Below are positions 1 to 13,969 of a stretch of DNA of 64,000 bases, piece by piece. The notes beneath the pieces were generated by a model, which saw only the letters and a program-made list of their open reading frames with translations, was not told the DNA's origin and made no database searches. Every line of letters begins with the position of its first letter. Position 1 is the first letter of the stretch. This stretch comes from Prochilodus magdalenae (taxonomy: Eukaryota; Chordata; Actinopteri; Characiformes; Prochilodontidae): the NCBI GenBank assembly GCA_024036415.1, contig JAMWET010004078.1:186001-250000 (forward strand), written 5' to 3'. The translations under genes and the position numbers were made by a program.

Positions 1-196
1 AATGGATAGCACCACCACCCATCTAGAAACCCTATGTGGGAGACTGGAGTTTGATTCTCAGTCTGGATGACTATGCCATGCTACACCAATGAAAGTTCTT
101 GGGCAAGACTCCTAACCCTGCCTGTAATACAGTTAACATTGTAGGTTGCTCTGGGTGAGGGCTTCAGCTAAATTCTATAAATGCGAATGTAAACAC
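1..196 (+). repeat. tRNA-derived SINE (5' end cut by window edge)
   Basis: The first bases resemble a tRNA gene head: an A-box-like TGGATAGCACCA at 3-14 and a B-box-like AGTTTGATTCT at 48-58, about 35 bp apart. The body then carries 'cttgggcaagactcctaac' near 99, a phrase common in fish SINEs, and ends with a tail like 'ttgctctgggtgagggc' and 'cagctaaattctataaatg'. Such tails are shared with LINE partners in fish SINEs. It lies in a vwc2 intron. The family name is not known to me. Confidence 0.65.
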
Positions 197-575
197 AACT
201 CCAACTGAACCGCTGTCTGCTAACAATCTTTGCATATGAACTATTAGAGAATCACTACTGAAGCACAGAACTCATACTATTGTAATGCTTAGGTGTATCT
301 GTACCTCTCTACACCCTCTAGTAACAAGCAGCCTATTCAGTGAAATAAAGAGAGGGTGGGAAATGGTCATGTTAAAATGAATTACGACTGTCACATAAAC
401 CCACTATGTTCCAGTGCAGGAAAAACTCGAATATGGGCCCTTTATTTTATTTTTAAGAGTGTATGAGGGATTCTGCACTTTCTTCATATTTCTTCTTACA
501 CTGTGTCTGGCTTCAGTGTGTAATGGTGTTGCTGTGTGTATGTGTGTGTCTGTATGTGCCTGTGTGTGTATTTAG

Positions 576-860
<285 letters not shown>

Positions 861-2512
861 TGATGTAGAACTGATGGTTTCCACCCCCTACCTGTTCCTA
901 CTGGTGAAATATTTGTAATTAATATCATTAAATAAAACATTTTCCCAGTAATAGTGATGCTAGGTTGCTTCTCGCTGTATGAAATGGGCTTTTGTGTTGA
1001 ACTGCTAGCGAGAAATGAGGAGTCAAAAGGTAAGGAGTGAAACCTCCTGCTGTTTATAGTTCTTCACAAAGATGACCATTCCTCAGATAAAACAGACTGT
1101 ACAGATGCAGGTTTCTTATTTAAGTCTCAGGGAACCTAAATCTGCGTTAATCATGCTCCTTTGGGCCACAATATTCATGAACGTTAAGTCTGTCTTATGA
1201 AAACCTTTTTGAGGTCTAATAAATGTCTGCTGTGTTTCACTATATTTCCGTCTTCTCCATGTGAACTGCGTGGTCCTAATCCTGGGCAACATGTCTGTAA
1301 GCATTTCCTTACCAATTACAAGGCTGAACTCTCCTAAACCGCCCACACAAAACAGAGTCAGAGTCAGAGAACGTAGCAAGCTAACTCAGTATAACCAAAA
1401 GCTAGCAAGCTAGACCACCATGTCTGTTGCTGCCTCTCACCCATTCATTCGTTTACTCATACACCAAAACTGTTTCTAGGTCAGTTTTATTTCATTGACA
1501 CATTGCTTCAGTTAGTAATACAGGTTGGATAATGATTTAGTTCTGTATAAGTGGTGAAGCACTTTTGATTTGCTTGCTCAGCTATATAAATCATACACAT
1601 TTCCATCAAAATATATTCCATCAGCGTTATTGAAAAAAAAATGGGAAAGTGCCAAACCTGAGGGGCTTCCAAAACAGGCGGAAATTGCATTTTGTGGCTA
1701 CTGTGAAAAATATCTAATTTACGAAAATGTTTCTTTATAGAACCATCCATCGACAGGTCCAGAACCAAACATGGCACCATTCTCCTGGTGTCTGTAGCCC
1801 CCTTGCCTCCCCATGTCAGTTTCTGTGTATATTTCCCTCTCTTTCTTTTTCAACCTGACGCACCCCCCCCCCATATGGAAACTGAAAATCAGTTCTCAGA
1901 AATGACTGCAGTGACTTGCCTGCAGTATGTTCAATTACCATCCCCTCTCAGTTCTCCAGAAAGTCAGCATGATGGAAGTGTATCTATGCGCCATGTGTGG
2001 GCTTTGCATGTGCTTCCAGCTTATTGGACTGCTGACACCCTGAAATGTCAAATTAAATTTGTGCGCTATAAGAGGTAATGATTTTCCATCAGTGAAATGT
2101 TTTAGTGAACTATCATAATGTCATCATGGAATTGCTAGGACCGCACTCAATTAGTCCGCTAGGTCATTTTCTGTGCAGGATTAGAGAAGCAGACGGGCAG
2201 GCTGTCGCATGTGAGTCCATTCAATGTTCAGTTCCTTCTTTACAGGTGTATATATTGATATAGAATGGTAAGCGGGGCTGATGTAATTATCATCTTAAGC
2301 AATATTTCATACACCATAAAGGCAATTTCAAATGGAAATGGAAATGTTAAAATACACTGATGTACAGACATTACTGCACAAATTGCCTGAAGCACTGTTA
2401 GCAGGCATTTCAATTTCTGATCTAAGTTACATGGGTGGTCATTTCATGTCAGTGTAAAACCACCTCTCCTTTAGGAGAAACAGTCAGAGTCTGAATTCAA
2501 ACAATGTCTGTT

Positions 2513-2515
2513 CAT

Positions 2516-2554
<39 letters not shown>

Positions 2555-2578
2555 TTCATTCATTCATTCATTCATTCA
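2513..2578. repeat. compound tetranucleotide microsatellite (TTTA)n(CATT)n
   Basis: About ten TTTA units run directly into about six CATT units. The tract abuts the end of a Tc1-like element starting at 2582. Confidence 0.95.
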
Positions 2579-2581
2579 TGC

Positions 2582-3312
2582 ACACTCATCATCAATAAAA
2601 AAGTTGCACCCAAAGTGTGGTATTGCATGGCGATTTAGACGGAAGATAAAGGTTACCAGGAACAATAAATGATAATAAATTTAAACTGATATGTGCAATA
2701 TTCATTAAGCTACACATACAGAAGTAGTGTGGCTTAGTATGGCATCAGGCCTCCATGTTTGCTAACACAACCGTTGTCATTTCTGAGTCACTCCATGACA
2801 GTCTGGCACGACACCATTGCAGTCGTTGGTGAGGTTGACGTTGTGTTAAGAGCTATCACAGTGGTCTGCATGCATGTAGTCCTGCGCCGTGCAGTCATCT
2901 GCCAATGGTGCTGGCACTAACAGGGTGACTCATGGACGGCATCACTGCTCACTGAATGGATGCATTCGTAGGTGATGGGTCACTGCATGCATTTCGTACA
3001 ATTAGTCAGTTCTCCCTCTCCATGGTTTGTGTAGTCCTTCCAGATTTTTCATGTTGCTGATGGGTGCCTTCTTCTATCCACTGCCACTAACATAGCATGC
3101 TATGGTCAGGAGTCAGAATTGACAGCACACACACACAACAGGACGACCTTATATAGTTGGTCAGGTACACGATAAGGCCCGACGTGCCAACGCCACATGC
3201 GCAAAACTTTGAGCGTGAAACCTGAATTGTCTCATGATGTCAAACCTACCCACCAAGATTCATTCCTGTAGGTTGACTCCTTTTCGGTGCACCTTTTTTT
3301 TAATGATGAGTA
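2582..3312 (-). mobile_element. Tc1-like family A element, copy 1 (degenerate)
   Basis: The left end reads ACACTCATCATCA followed by a 'gttgcaccc' block. The right end is its inverse, a degraded 'gcacc...aatgatgagtata'. The body shares phrases with the other copies, such as 'cctccatgtttgctaacaca', 'gacgacaccattgcagtc'-like text and 'gtcaaacctacccaccaag'. By comparison with copies 4 and 5, any transposase was encoded on the minus strand. It is full of stops and surely inactive. Confidence 0.75.
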
Positions 3313-6300
3313 TATATATTTATGTTTTAAAAAGCTATTCACATATGAATGGCTACTAGTCTCTGATTATCTGTGCTAATATGCAGTGCTTTCCAAACGG
3401 ATAAATGTTAATCCTGTCCAATGCTTTGTGTTTTCTGCTTAGGGACTTTTCACAGGTTTCTTATTCAGCATCTATAGCCATGTATTTTTTTGTTAGATCA
3501 GTATGACCTCTGAGCTTCAGTTCTGTCTGTTCGTATTTGATCTTCCATTGACTTTAAGGTCTGGGCCAAGGTTTGAAAGCAAGGGGATCCAGTAACAAAA
3601 TCTTAATAACACTGTTGAGAGCACCTCATTCAGAGTGAGTCACTCTTGCCGCTGGAATTCATGCTTTATTTCCATCACCTGTAACCTGCTGCGGCGGTGG
3701 AGAAGCGGTGGATGTGTTGTAAACTAACATTTGGCTGCATGGCAGTGAATAACTCAGATAGGGCCAGTATCTGCAGATGCATTAAACTTCACAATCACAT
3801 GATACAGTTTTTTCCATTAGCCACGTTGACAGAATGGAGGCATTATTCAGCTAGCACTTGCACTAATGAACCGGCAAAGTTTCTCTGCCTGATTTGTGGA
3901 GGTGAGATGAGGTGATTAACACAAGCAGGTGTTTCGGTGCTGGCTTTTACCAAGCCCAAGGGCACTGACGATTAAACATTTCCACAAAAAAAACAATGTT
4001 CTCACTTCATTTGCCTGAGAAAACAGTAGAGTGGGCTGCTGAAAAGCTCTCAAACAGCTAACTGCACTGACTAGAGGGATGATGTGTGAGGAGTGCCAAT
4101 GAAAAAACAAAATCTCCTTTACACTTTTTTCCTGCTGGGACCACTAATGAAATGTGCTGCAAAGCATAAAACACCCTAGACCCCGGGTAAGACTCGGTGT
4201 GTATGGATTGCATGATTGGACCACATTACAGCGTCTTGGGAAAAGTTTGCTGGATCAGGCCGGATTATAAAGAGACGCCTGAGATCATTTCAGACAGCAC
4301 GTCCTAGACTATGGGTCCTTGTGCTTCTTCACTGATCTTAATCTAACATGGCACCGTCAGCTACGTTGCCTCCTTCAGCAAAAAGGAACGGTGACTCGGG
4401 ATATGGATCTCAGTCTTGGCAGCTAAAGTTCTTCACTGTGTTGACATTAACGGAAGAGGGGCAATTATTTCCAACAAGAAAAGAGATTATTACATGAATT
4501 ACAGGCTTTCAGATCGAACATATCCATGGGCGAAACCCAAAACGAGCAGGGGTGGCGCTAAGACTAAAGCATGGGGGTGCGGATTTGGGAATGCATAACA
4601 AATGCATGTGTGCGCTCAAGCAGTCAGGCTTTTCCGCTTTTTAAGATGGATTGGAGGCATTTCTGCTCAGGAGATTACAATCGTTGGTGTTTCACGATAT
4701 TCCACAATGCTGCTTGATTCCAGAGCCCAAGCGGTTCATGGGCTTGCCAGGTGGTGCTTGAGTCTGATTGTGTTGCTAAATTGCTGTTTGTCTGTTTGCA
4801 TTGAGGTTCCTATAATTTTCACCGATTTTTTTCCCTTCGATGGCACGACTTTAGCGACTTGTTTTTGTTTCCTTGTTCGTAGAGTGTGTTGTGAGGCGTT
4901 TATGAATAGCGAGGGGTGAGCGAGGTAAGTGCTGTGGCACCTCTGTGGCTCTTGCTGCAGGTGTCTGAGGTACAAAGGCTCCGGCGCAGATGCGGTGGGA
5001 GAGGCAGGCAGATGCTCGGACCCCCTGAGATTTGCACACATCAGAAGTAAGACTTCAAAGCCTTTGCTCGGTGACACCGCAGGATGGGTGCCGGGTAAGA
5101 CAGCTCCAAGTTAGTCTGCGCTCCTGATAATGATCAGTGGGGCTCTAACTGTTTGCCACCCGAACTTCAATGTGTTTAAATAGCGCTAGTTGAAACTTCG
5201 TCACTTTTTCTTTTCTTTTCTTCTCTTTTTGGATGCAGTTCTCAGACAGGGCTGGGAGAGCAAATGATTGTTTAATTGGAACCATTAAGTGTCCATTATC
5301 AGTTGGTTGACTGGGACGTTTTTTCTGTTTCTCCTTTCCATTCTATGAAAGGGAGCCCTCGGCCTGGAGCTCTTAGAGAAATCTGGTGTCTCCTCAATGA
5401 AATGATAATGGCTGTTGAAGAAAAGAAGAAATTGGAGGTGTCATCTTCATTTTGGATTGTAGGCTTGACACAAAAATGGGAAGGCACTGTGGAGAATCGA
5501 TGTATAAATAGGATGCTAGCGGTTCTCTCATAATCATAATCATACACTCAGTCGATGCTGAGCACACTGTGCCCAGTGGGAGCTGCAGTCTGCCCGGCTT
5601 ATCTCAGGTCTTGCAGACATCCAGCGACTCAAAGGCGGCACGTATCAATAATTTGTCCAAAGTCATTAGACCATTTTATCTGTTTCTGTGGATTCGGCCG
5701 TGACGGGTGCAGACTAATCTAGACCGGCAAAAAAAATATGACGGCCTTACTCAAACACAGCTCAGACCCTGCCGGAAGCCTTCAGCACCGCAGTGCACGT
5801 TTCATCCTATTAGCCTAAATGCCATTAATTTTAAGGGGGTGTCAGGGACACGGAGAGCACAAAGATTTCTCAAAGCAGTCTTGGGGGGATTGATGTCTCC
5901 ATTTGTTGCAGACGAACAGGCAAGGTTTAGGCCTTTTTCAGGGCTGCTGAATGGAGCATTATGTTCCTGCTCCGTGCGCTGCCTGGGATCTGTTGTTGGA
6001 GCGGTATGCCGGGAGACACTTGAGGAAGTGCCATGGGGGGGAGATGAAAGTGAGTGCTATTGCTAACATCCACCACAGGCAGTTGTTCATGAATATCAAA
6101 GAACATCTGCGAGCGGCAGCGTCTCTGGGAATCGAAACGGAGAGGGAAAAACACACTCACGCATTCGTTTCCAACATACAGGCCACACTTTCAGTCAGTC
6201 AGGGGCTGTCAATAAATAAGAGACATGTCAAGTTCTGTTTTTTCCCCTCCACCCCCACCCCCCCCACATTTTGCTTATTTACACCGCAACAGTGCCAGAA

Positions 6301-7479
6301 ATGTCATTCAGTGTTTGGGAAAAATACATTTTGTATTTTTTAGCAGCAAGGTGTACCGTCACGTCAAACGTACAGCAAGTTTACAAAGTGTCACGCAGGC
6401 ACAAACAGGATTACTTCAAATCGGCTGCCGCCACACTTCTCGCCCCAGCGGCCACACAGGCAGAACATGCCTTTATCCTGTAGCATAACTAGGGCTCGCC
6501 GTGTGGTGCGTCAGGAGCTTTTTAAGAGCAAAGACTCGCTGCTTATTTCCCCGCTGTGCTCTCTGTCTTGGCGACCCTGCCTCGTGCAGGCCATCGCCTT
6601 GGCAACACATGGAAAAAAACAGGCGCTCTTCTTGAAGGGCTCAGACATTGGGGTCGCCACTAATCTTGGGAGGTTGCAGTAAACGGTCTGAACGAGAGCC
6701 GAAAGCACTTCAAACGGCGGAATCATGGCAGGAGACTGCTCAGTGCTGGAGGGGGGGAATGGGTACTCGTAGCGTTTTCAAATGGGGGGAAATGATTGTG
6801 GGGGACATATTCATGGCAGCTTGAGGGTCTTGGTTTTCTTTAAGAGCTCAATTAAAGCCTCTTAAATGCTGTTCCTTACAACACTAGAGGAGAAACATAT
6901 ACATAAGAGCTCATTGCATTTATGGTTACAGCTCTTCGTGATGGGATGTTGCTCTCTCTGATTCTGTAGGGCTGAAAATAATGGTTATCAGTGGTGCATG
7001 TTTAGCACCTCCAGCACCTTTCAGTCGTCTAGCAGATGAGACTTCCTAAGTATTTTCTGCACAGGAAATCCATATGGACAGCAGTTAAAGAGCATCCGCC
7101 AAGTTCAGTGTTCTTTTAATTCTTCTCACTTTACAGCATTTTGAACCCAGCACAACAGTGATCTAGCAGTATGCCGAATTAGTATTACTGAATGAATCAA
7201 ACAAGAATTGTGTTATTTATTTGATGGCATCGCTGCCAAAAAATCTGAAGGAATTTGTTAATGATAATGGAATTGCTGCTGTTTATACATTGTTATGTTT
7301 GAAAGTCTCCAGAGAGACTTCTCTCTAATTAGTCCAATCGTTATTGACACAAGGGTCCAATTGTCCAGCTTGTATAATCTTATTAGAAAAACAATGGAAG
7401 GCGACGCTCTGGGGCAGCCTCACACGAGCCTGAAGCCACCACACCCAGTCCCAGGCGTTTGGCTAGAGGGGGGCTATGG

Positions 7480-7740
7480 AACAGTGGAACTGCATTCTGA
7501 GTGACAGAGCTTCATCCAGTATCCAGGATGAGTGGTTGGAGTGTCATTTGTGATCCACAACTGATCATCCAATATGAGAGCTCACTGACGCCCTTGTGGC
7601 TCCAACAGCTAGGCTAAAGCAGAAGAGTAGAGGCTGTTACTCTAGGAAGCTCCCTGTTAATACCCTAGATGTTACCCTTGACGAAATGCTGGATGAAAAC
7701 TTTGAATCTATAATGTGTCTAACATTATGCTAACTTAAGC
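7480..7740 (+). mobile_element. Tc1-like transposon 3' relic
   Basis: The text around 'gatccacaactgatcatccaa', 'cttgtggctcc' and 'gaagagtagaggctgttac' matches the end of transposase genes and adjacent 3' DNA seen in many fish Tc1-like elements. A second, diverged copy of the same stretch lies at about 8860-9180 in the same orientation. No intact frame remains. Confidence 0.5.
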
Positions 7741-8859
7741 ATTAAAGCATATAAAGTGTTAGAGAGACTACAGGATTAGTAGTTTACAAATGACATCACG
7801 CCCTTGCATTGCTAAAGCACCGCAACTGCAGATGGAGGGCAGGAAGTAATTTTAGACATAGAGAGGCACCATCACAAACACTTAAATCCTATGATTTTCT
7901 GTTGTTTACGGTTGATTGATATCGGTCTAGATGAGAAACCACAAGGAGCTTTTACTGAATGCCAAAAGTCGTTTCTTATGAGGGGAAAATGCAGGAAATT
8001 GACTAAAGAAAACCTGCAACAATGGCTTAGCCTTAGCCTACAGTCATGATGAGACTGAAGCTGGCTTCAATTTTCTTGTTCCACATAAAATGGTGCAGCA
8101 GGTACATTCAGCTTTGTGCCATCAGGAGAAGGGGGGTACTGTGTTTTGCACAGCTCTGTGTACTGCTGATAAATATAAAACAATAGACTCAAGCAACACA
8201 GCTAACACTTAAATTGGGGTTAAAAGACACACAAAAGACAAGGCGAGCATAAATACCCTAACCTGAAATGCAAATCCACCTCTTTAGTGTCATTTCTCTG
8301 GCCCTTTGAGAGCGGTTGACCTGCGTTAAGTAAACAACCATGATGTTAATGTCGAGAGGTTCCACGCCGCTGTATAAAAGAAAACCAGGGAAGTAGAGGA
8401 AAACCGAAGGAGAGTCATTGTGGAGCACCTTGGTGCCAAGGTCTCCCCAACCACCAACAAATAAAAGTATGCCTCAGTAATTTTGGATGCTTTCATGCGT
8501 TTTCTTCAGCAGAAGGATGAGAAGGTAGCTGCTTTTATTAACAACGTCAGTAGCGGCCAAGTCTTTCAGTTAAGTTGAAAAATCATTACTCTATATGACA
8601 TGAGGATCACGTCTAACATATTTTGTGATTTTATGTTTGTACCTTTCGCTAGTTACATCATCTGAACAACTCAATATGGGCTTGCCTCACCTCCAGCCAA
8701 AGCAGCTTGTAATGATCATGGAATTGCAATTATAATATTGTTCATACACTCATCAGTTTGCAGACACTCCAGCTAATAAAAACATCTGCTATTTTATGGT
8801 GCACTCATCGCTAAGCGTCAGCTAGAGGCTATAACGTTCCTCAACATTAGGCTGTGGAA

Positions 8860-9180
8860 CCGCATTCTCTGAACTGATGGAGCTTCGTTCAGTATCTTTG
8901 GGATGTGCTAGAATGGCGTTTGTGATCAAGAATCACCAATCATCCAACCTCATTCCCTCATCTCACTAATGATCTTGTGTCTGAATGCACTCGAGTCCTT
9001 GCGGCTATGTTCTATTATCTAGCGTAAAGCCTTCTCAGAAGAGTAGAGGCTTTTTACTACCGCAAGCTCATTTGTTAGTACTCTTGATTTCTGATAAAAA
9101 ACATAGAAGATGAGAGGGGGCCTACAAAACGTTGGACTTGGAGTGTATCTAACAGTATGCTGGATTCAGTATTATTGCAA
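8860..9180 (+). mobile_element. Tc1-like transposon 3' relic, second copy
   Basis: It aligns by eye with 7490-7740: 'gatggagcttcgttcagtat', 'catccaac', 'gaagagtagaggcttttta' and 'gtatctaacagtatgct'. It is longer than the first copy in the middle and carries no intact frame. Confidence 0.5.
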
Positions 9181-10782
9181 GAGGAAAGATACTTGATTTA
9201 AACCAGGCATTATAACTCTAAAAAGCAACACGTGACTTAAAATGACGATTAATGATTAATGCTTTGCCTCTATTCCCATCTCTTCATTCCACATAAAACA
9301 AATCCAAAAAAAAGAGAGAAGTCCTTTTTTCCTCCAGCAGTTATACAGAGCGAGGACATTTGGCTGCATTTATAATACATATGTGTTAAAGAACTGCATT
9401 AGAGAGAGATCCTTTCTTTGATTCGCAGTGCAGCGTCCATTTGTGCTGCTTTGGGCTCTCTTCACGAGCATCAGCTCTAATGAGGTATAAAAGATCATGC
9501 CGTTTTCAGGATTCGAGCTTTGCTCCTTCTTTTCTCTTTATCTCAATTACTGGCGAAGCATAGGGAACGAAACCCATCCCTGAATGGACCAAAGAGTCTT
9601 TAATGGTGCTCTCCTCTGAGTTAGCCTCTACAGCACTGCTTTGATACTTGATGAGGAAAGGGTTTACTCTCCTGATGTTGAAAAGGTGATTACGCGCAGC
9701 TTTCAGCGGCTTGTAAAAGATGGCACAAGTAGCACTACTCAGCTCAGCTTATGTTTGGAAGCTGTTTTCCCTTTGCTTCCTCCTTCTCCAGCTGTTCATC
9801 ACCAGGTTTAGTGTTAAGATGCAAAAAGATCCCAACAAAAAAATCCCTGTAGTTGCATAACAGTCCAACACACATAGCAGTCCTATTAACTAATATGCAG
9901 AGCCAGGGGGTGATCTGGGAATTAAATGTTCTTGATGAATCAGCCATGACAGTGGCATTTCCATACACAGCCTTGGTATTCCGGAGGGAGTCTGGAACGC
10001 TTGGGCTGAAATCATTATAAATACAAGAGCGCTGACGTTTTGACAGCATCAACCAAATATTCATGCAGATTGATGCACCTCTACCTGCCCGAGTGGAGCT
10101 CTTCAGCACTTCTGTCTATGATAATGCCTTTGTAGAGGCTGAACAGCCCCCCAAAAAGCTCTTTAACGTCTGGAAAAAAAAGGATGAAGAATCTGTGTTG
10201 CCCAGAACCGGTGTCAGATGCAATTAAAATGGCTTTTGCCATTTTGTGAATAATGTGTCATCATTTGCTGTAAGAGAAAAAAACGCATCTATTTGAAGGG
10301 GTTTTTTTTTTCAGCTACCGAAAAGGTCGAAGTAGCACGCTTCAGAACATGGCGGCTCATGCGCTTTTTTCCTTAAAGACTCATTCCAACCTCTCGATCA
10401 AGCTCTGCAGAAAGTCGTAGGGGGTATCAGAGGCAATCTATCTTACATTGAGAGCTGGGCAGGGAAGGTTGCCTGCCTCCAAAAATGCCCTTTTTTTGTT
10501 TCTCTGCTTGCTGACTGTATCCTTAGAATCTCCGCATCTAGACGCAGTGCACAGTGCAGTAGGATAATGTATGTTTCTTTACGATCATGGCTTTATAGTA
10601 TATCATATAATATAATACTATACAGCATGTGGATTTTATACTGTGTTTAGAACAAATAAAGTAGGAGAAGAAAATTAGTCAGTAGTGGCATTATTCCTTA
10701 CATGGAATAATGGAATATTGCCAGGAATATTGCTGTAAATATTTACAGGTGATGTTGGTCTAATAATACAATAAATACTGTA

Positions 10783-10990
10783 AGTCTTTAATATTGCTGC
10801 AGTCAAAACTAAACCTGTTAACACGTTACATTAAGTGTTGACTTGACATTAAGTAACGCATTAGTTAACATGAAGTAATACATTAACAATGGTTAATTAA
10901 TGTTACTGTTACATGTTTGCTTAAGCATTGTAACCATTGGTAATGTATTACTTCATGTACATTAATTCATACTTCATATGCAAGTGTTAA
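10783..10990. repeat. MITE-like AT-rich hairpin repeat
   Basis: A 26-nt arm at 10869-10894 (CATGAAGTAATACATTAACA...) is the inverse complement of 10932-10957 with one mismatch, separated by a 37-nt loop. The flanks repeat 'attaagt', 'gttaac' and 'aagtaa' motifs. This pattern is typical of foldback non-autonomous DNA elements in cyprinid-like genomes. Outer boundaries are uncertain. Confidence 0.6.
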
Positions 10991-11764
10991 TCAAACCATC
11001 CATTTTTGTCATTATTCAAGTTTTGATTAAATTTGACAGCACCTTGTGCCCTTGACACTGTGTGTAAATGTTATGATGGATGGACTAAAATAAATGGCCC
11101 AAAATTGATTGGAAACAAGTCTGTTTGCATTGACTTGCATTAAAAGTAAAGTATCTTCTTTCCCCTCTCCTGTGAAGTTATCATGCTGGAGACAGGAGGT
11201 TTCGTTCTGAGGGCAGCGGTATGTTTCCTCTTACTATTCCCTAATTAATCTTAGCGATAACCTGTTGTTTAGTATTCAGTAATTACTGTGAATTATTCAG
11301 CAGCCATAATGAAACTAATAAGTAAGGTCTGTATGAGAGTGAGAGAGAGGACAGAGTCCAGACCCACAGATCCAGAGTTTTTGGTCATTAAAGGGAAAAT
11401 AATTAAGGGCTTTTTACCAAAATTGCAGCATAATTAACTGGTTAATATGTAAACAAAGTAATTCAGAGTGGTTTGATGTGAAATGCTCATTTCTAGAACC
11501 TTCAGAGTCAGAATTATTTCGAGTAGTGTTGATAGAAAGCAGATGTCCAAAGTGTTTTATTAGCTTTAAAAGCTCCCTCACAGAAAGATAGTACATAAAA
11601 TGATAATGGACTTGCTGCCTGATGTCCAAGACATTATCATTTTGTCTAAACATATTTTTAAAAACACATTCATGTGATTATGTATGTGCGGGGCACTGTA
11701 GGGCAAAACAGTCCCCAGAGAAATGCATTGTTTCAGATTTTACATTTTTATTTTCCAGACATTA

Positions 11765-12200
11765 TACACTCATCATCAAAAGAATAGCTGCACCCCGAAA
11801 GAAGGGTCAGATTGCAGTTAAGCATTTAAGCAAGAAAAAGATTGTCTGGAACAATAAATGATGATACATTTAGACTGATATTGGCAATATCTACTGAGCT
11901 ACACTTACAGACAAGTGTCTCTCAGTAAGGCGTTGGGTCGCCATGTTTGCTAACACAACATGCCAGATGTCTCAGCATGCAGTTGTAAAGGTTTCTAATG
12001 GTGTTCTGTAATAATCCATCTAATGCAGCTTGAATATTCTCACACAGTTCCTGCAGATTTTGCGGTAGGGTGGAGGTGCAAAACCTGAAACATTTGCATT
12101 TCTCACAATGTCAAACCTACCCACCAAGTTTCATTCCTGATGGTTGATTCCTTCTGGGTGCAACAGTTTTGTGCTTTTATTCTTTTGACAATGAGTGTAT
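11765..12200 (-). mobile_element. Tc1-like family A element, copy 2 (internally deleted, ~435 bp)
   Basis: Both termini are clear: ACACTCATCATCAAAAGAAT on the left and ATTCTTTTGACAATGAGTGT on the right, each followed or preceded by TA, consistent with the TA target duplication of Tc1/mariner elements. The interior keeps the 'gtttgctaacacaacatgcc' and 'caaacctacccaccaagttt' blocks but lacks the transposase centre. Confidence 0.8.
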
Positions 12201-12439
12201 TTTAATATATAGATATAGATATTGAACATTGTACAACTCTACAAATCTAGTTTAAAATGTGACAGAACTGCTTATAGTGCATCTTCACGTAAAGCAGAGT
12301 AAAGAATGTCATGTGATAACAGTCACCACATATTATCTATTATCAACAAAAGTCCAGGCTGATTAGAGTAAAATTATATTCTGATATTTTAAACCGCCTC
12401 GTTTGTTCACTTTTTTTCTCTTGAATACTAAGTTTTAAC

Positions 12440-12600
12440 AGTTTTAAATTGTTCTCTGATGTCTACATAGGAGGTACGTGACAGTGGTTGGGGTGAATAA
12501 TACCCAGATGTGGTTTTACACACCTTATAATTTGGCCCTAGAATGTAATGAGCTGTTTTCCCTCTTTTTGTGCGCTCATGAATAACTTAATAAGCTATAC
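12440..12600 (+). repeat. repeat B, partial copy
   Basis: The stretch 'aaattgttctctgatgtctacata', followed by 'ggtacgtgac' and 'agctgttttccctctttttgt', parallels the starts of the larger copies at about 30505 and 34345. It is truncated on the 3' side. The family is not recognised. Confidence 0.6.
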
Positions 12601-13649
12601 TCAAATTTGTTAAATATTAGTTATTAGTTGTTCAGGATATTATTCGCTGTAATTGGCTATTTAGTTTCCTACCACCTTAAATAATGCTGTAGTTACATTC
12701 TGGTGCCTGCAGTAGTTGTAGCATTTAAGATGAAATGGAACATTAGATATTAAGAAACTGTTGAATAGGAAGTCAACTTCCTTGTTTAAGGATGATGATA
12801 TTTTGGTTCCTAGGTACAAGAAGTGCTGAAATCCCCATCACAGCTTGTAACAGTTGAGTTCTCCATATAGTCCAACATTCTCATTGCTATTGCTCTGCTG
12901 TCATGGATAAATTTTAGGTAGCTTAAATATTAACGAGTCAGGACTGTTACAACGTTCTAGGATTTTGGAATTGGCTTGTTTTACTGTCCTATTGTGTAAT
13001 GTGGGATTTGTATTTGAAGGAGGAAACACATACCGAAGTCTATGTATTCAGCTATGCTAGTTTTCCATTCTGTGACATCTTTAACTCATTTTTAAGAAGC
13101 TGCATAAAGCTGTGTGTGACAGTGAAGGAGGCGAGGAAAGAATGCAAGTGTGAGTCTGAGGTTTCATCTGAATCCAGGTTAAAAACAATATGACTTCACA
13201 AGAGCAGTGAAACAAAGGAGTGTAGAAAACTAACGTCCAGTAGGGAAACACAAAACAGGACCTGTAAAAGAAAAACACCAAGCAACTACAAGACAACAAG
13301 CAGGAGTGTAAATACAAAGAGAAACAGAACAAGAAACACCTGAGAGGCAGGACAAAAGGGCGGAGCAAGACAAAAACAAAAGCACACCCCTAGAGTCATG
13401 ACAGGGAAGGTCAAAACATCACAGTGAGCATGTTGTTGGAAACTTAATGGCTGCCTATTGTGGCAGAGTGTTTAAGGTGAGTGGGGATGATACTTAACAA
13501 TGGCCATCTTATATGAAGTCCTGTACTCAAAAACAGCTGACCTTTGGACCATCAGCGTATCATGAAGACTTTCTAATCATGGCTTGTTATATTATAGGGA
13601 ATGTAGACACTGTTTGTTTTGTTAGACTGTGTTTATTATATTTGATGAT

Positions 13650-13925
13650 TTTTTAAAAAATCCCTTATTAGTCCCACATCGGGAAATTTAGTCTCCCATC
13701 CGTGAAGTGAAACACCCACATACACACACACTAGTGAACACGCACACTAGGGGGCAGTGAGCACACTTACCCGGAGCGGTGGGCAGCCCTATCCACGGCG
13801 CCCGGGGAGCAGTTGGGGGTTAGGTGCCTTGCTCAAGGGCACCTCAGTCGTTACTGTCAGTTCAGGGAATCGAACTGTCAACCCTCTGGTCACAAGGCTG
13901 GTTCCCTAACCGCCAGCCCACGACT
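13650..13925 (-). repeat. tRNA-derived SINE
   Basis: Read on the minus strand it opens with a tRNA-like head. The A box TGGCGGTTAGGG is at 13903-13914 and the B box AGTTCGATTCC at 13866-13876, a normal tRNA spacing. The body continues with 'gaggtgcccttgagcaagg' and 'ctgctccccgggcgcc', a widely dispersed fish SINE body, then 'cccgatgtgggactaataag' near its tail at 13655-13690. It is among the most GC-rich pieces of the intron. Confidence 0.85.
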
Positions 13926-13969
13926 GGATTTGGATTTGGCTTCCTTTAATGCCTTGTAAAATAACTCAC

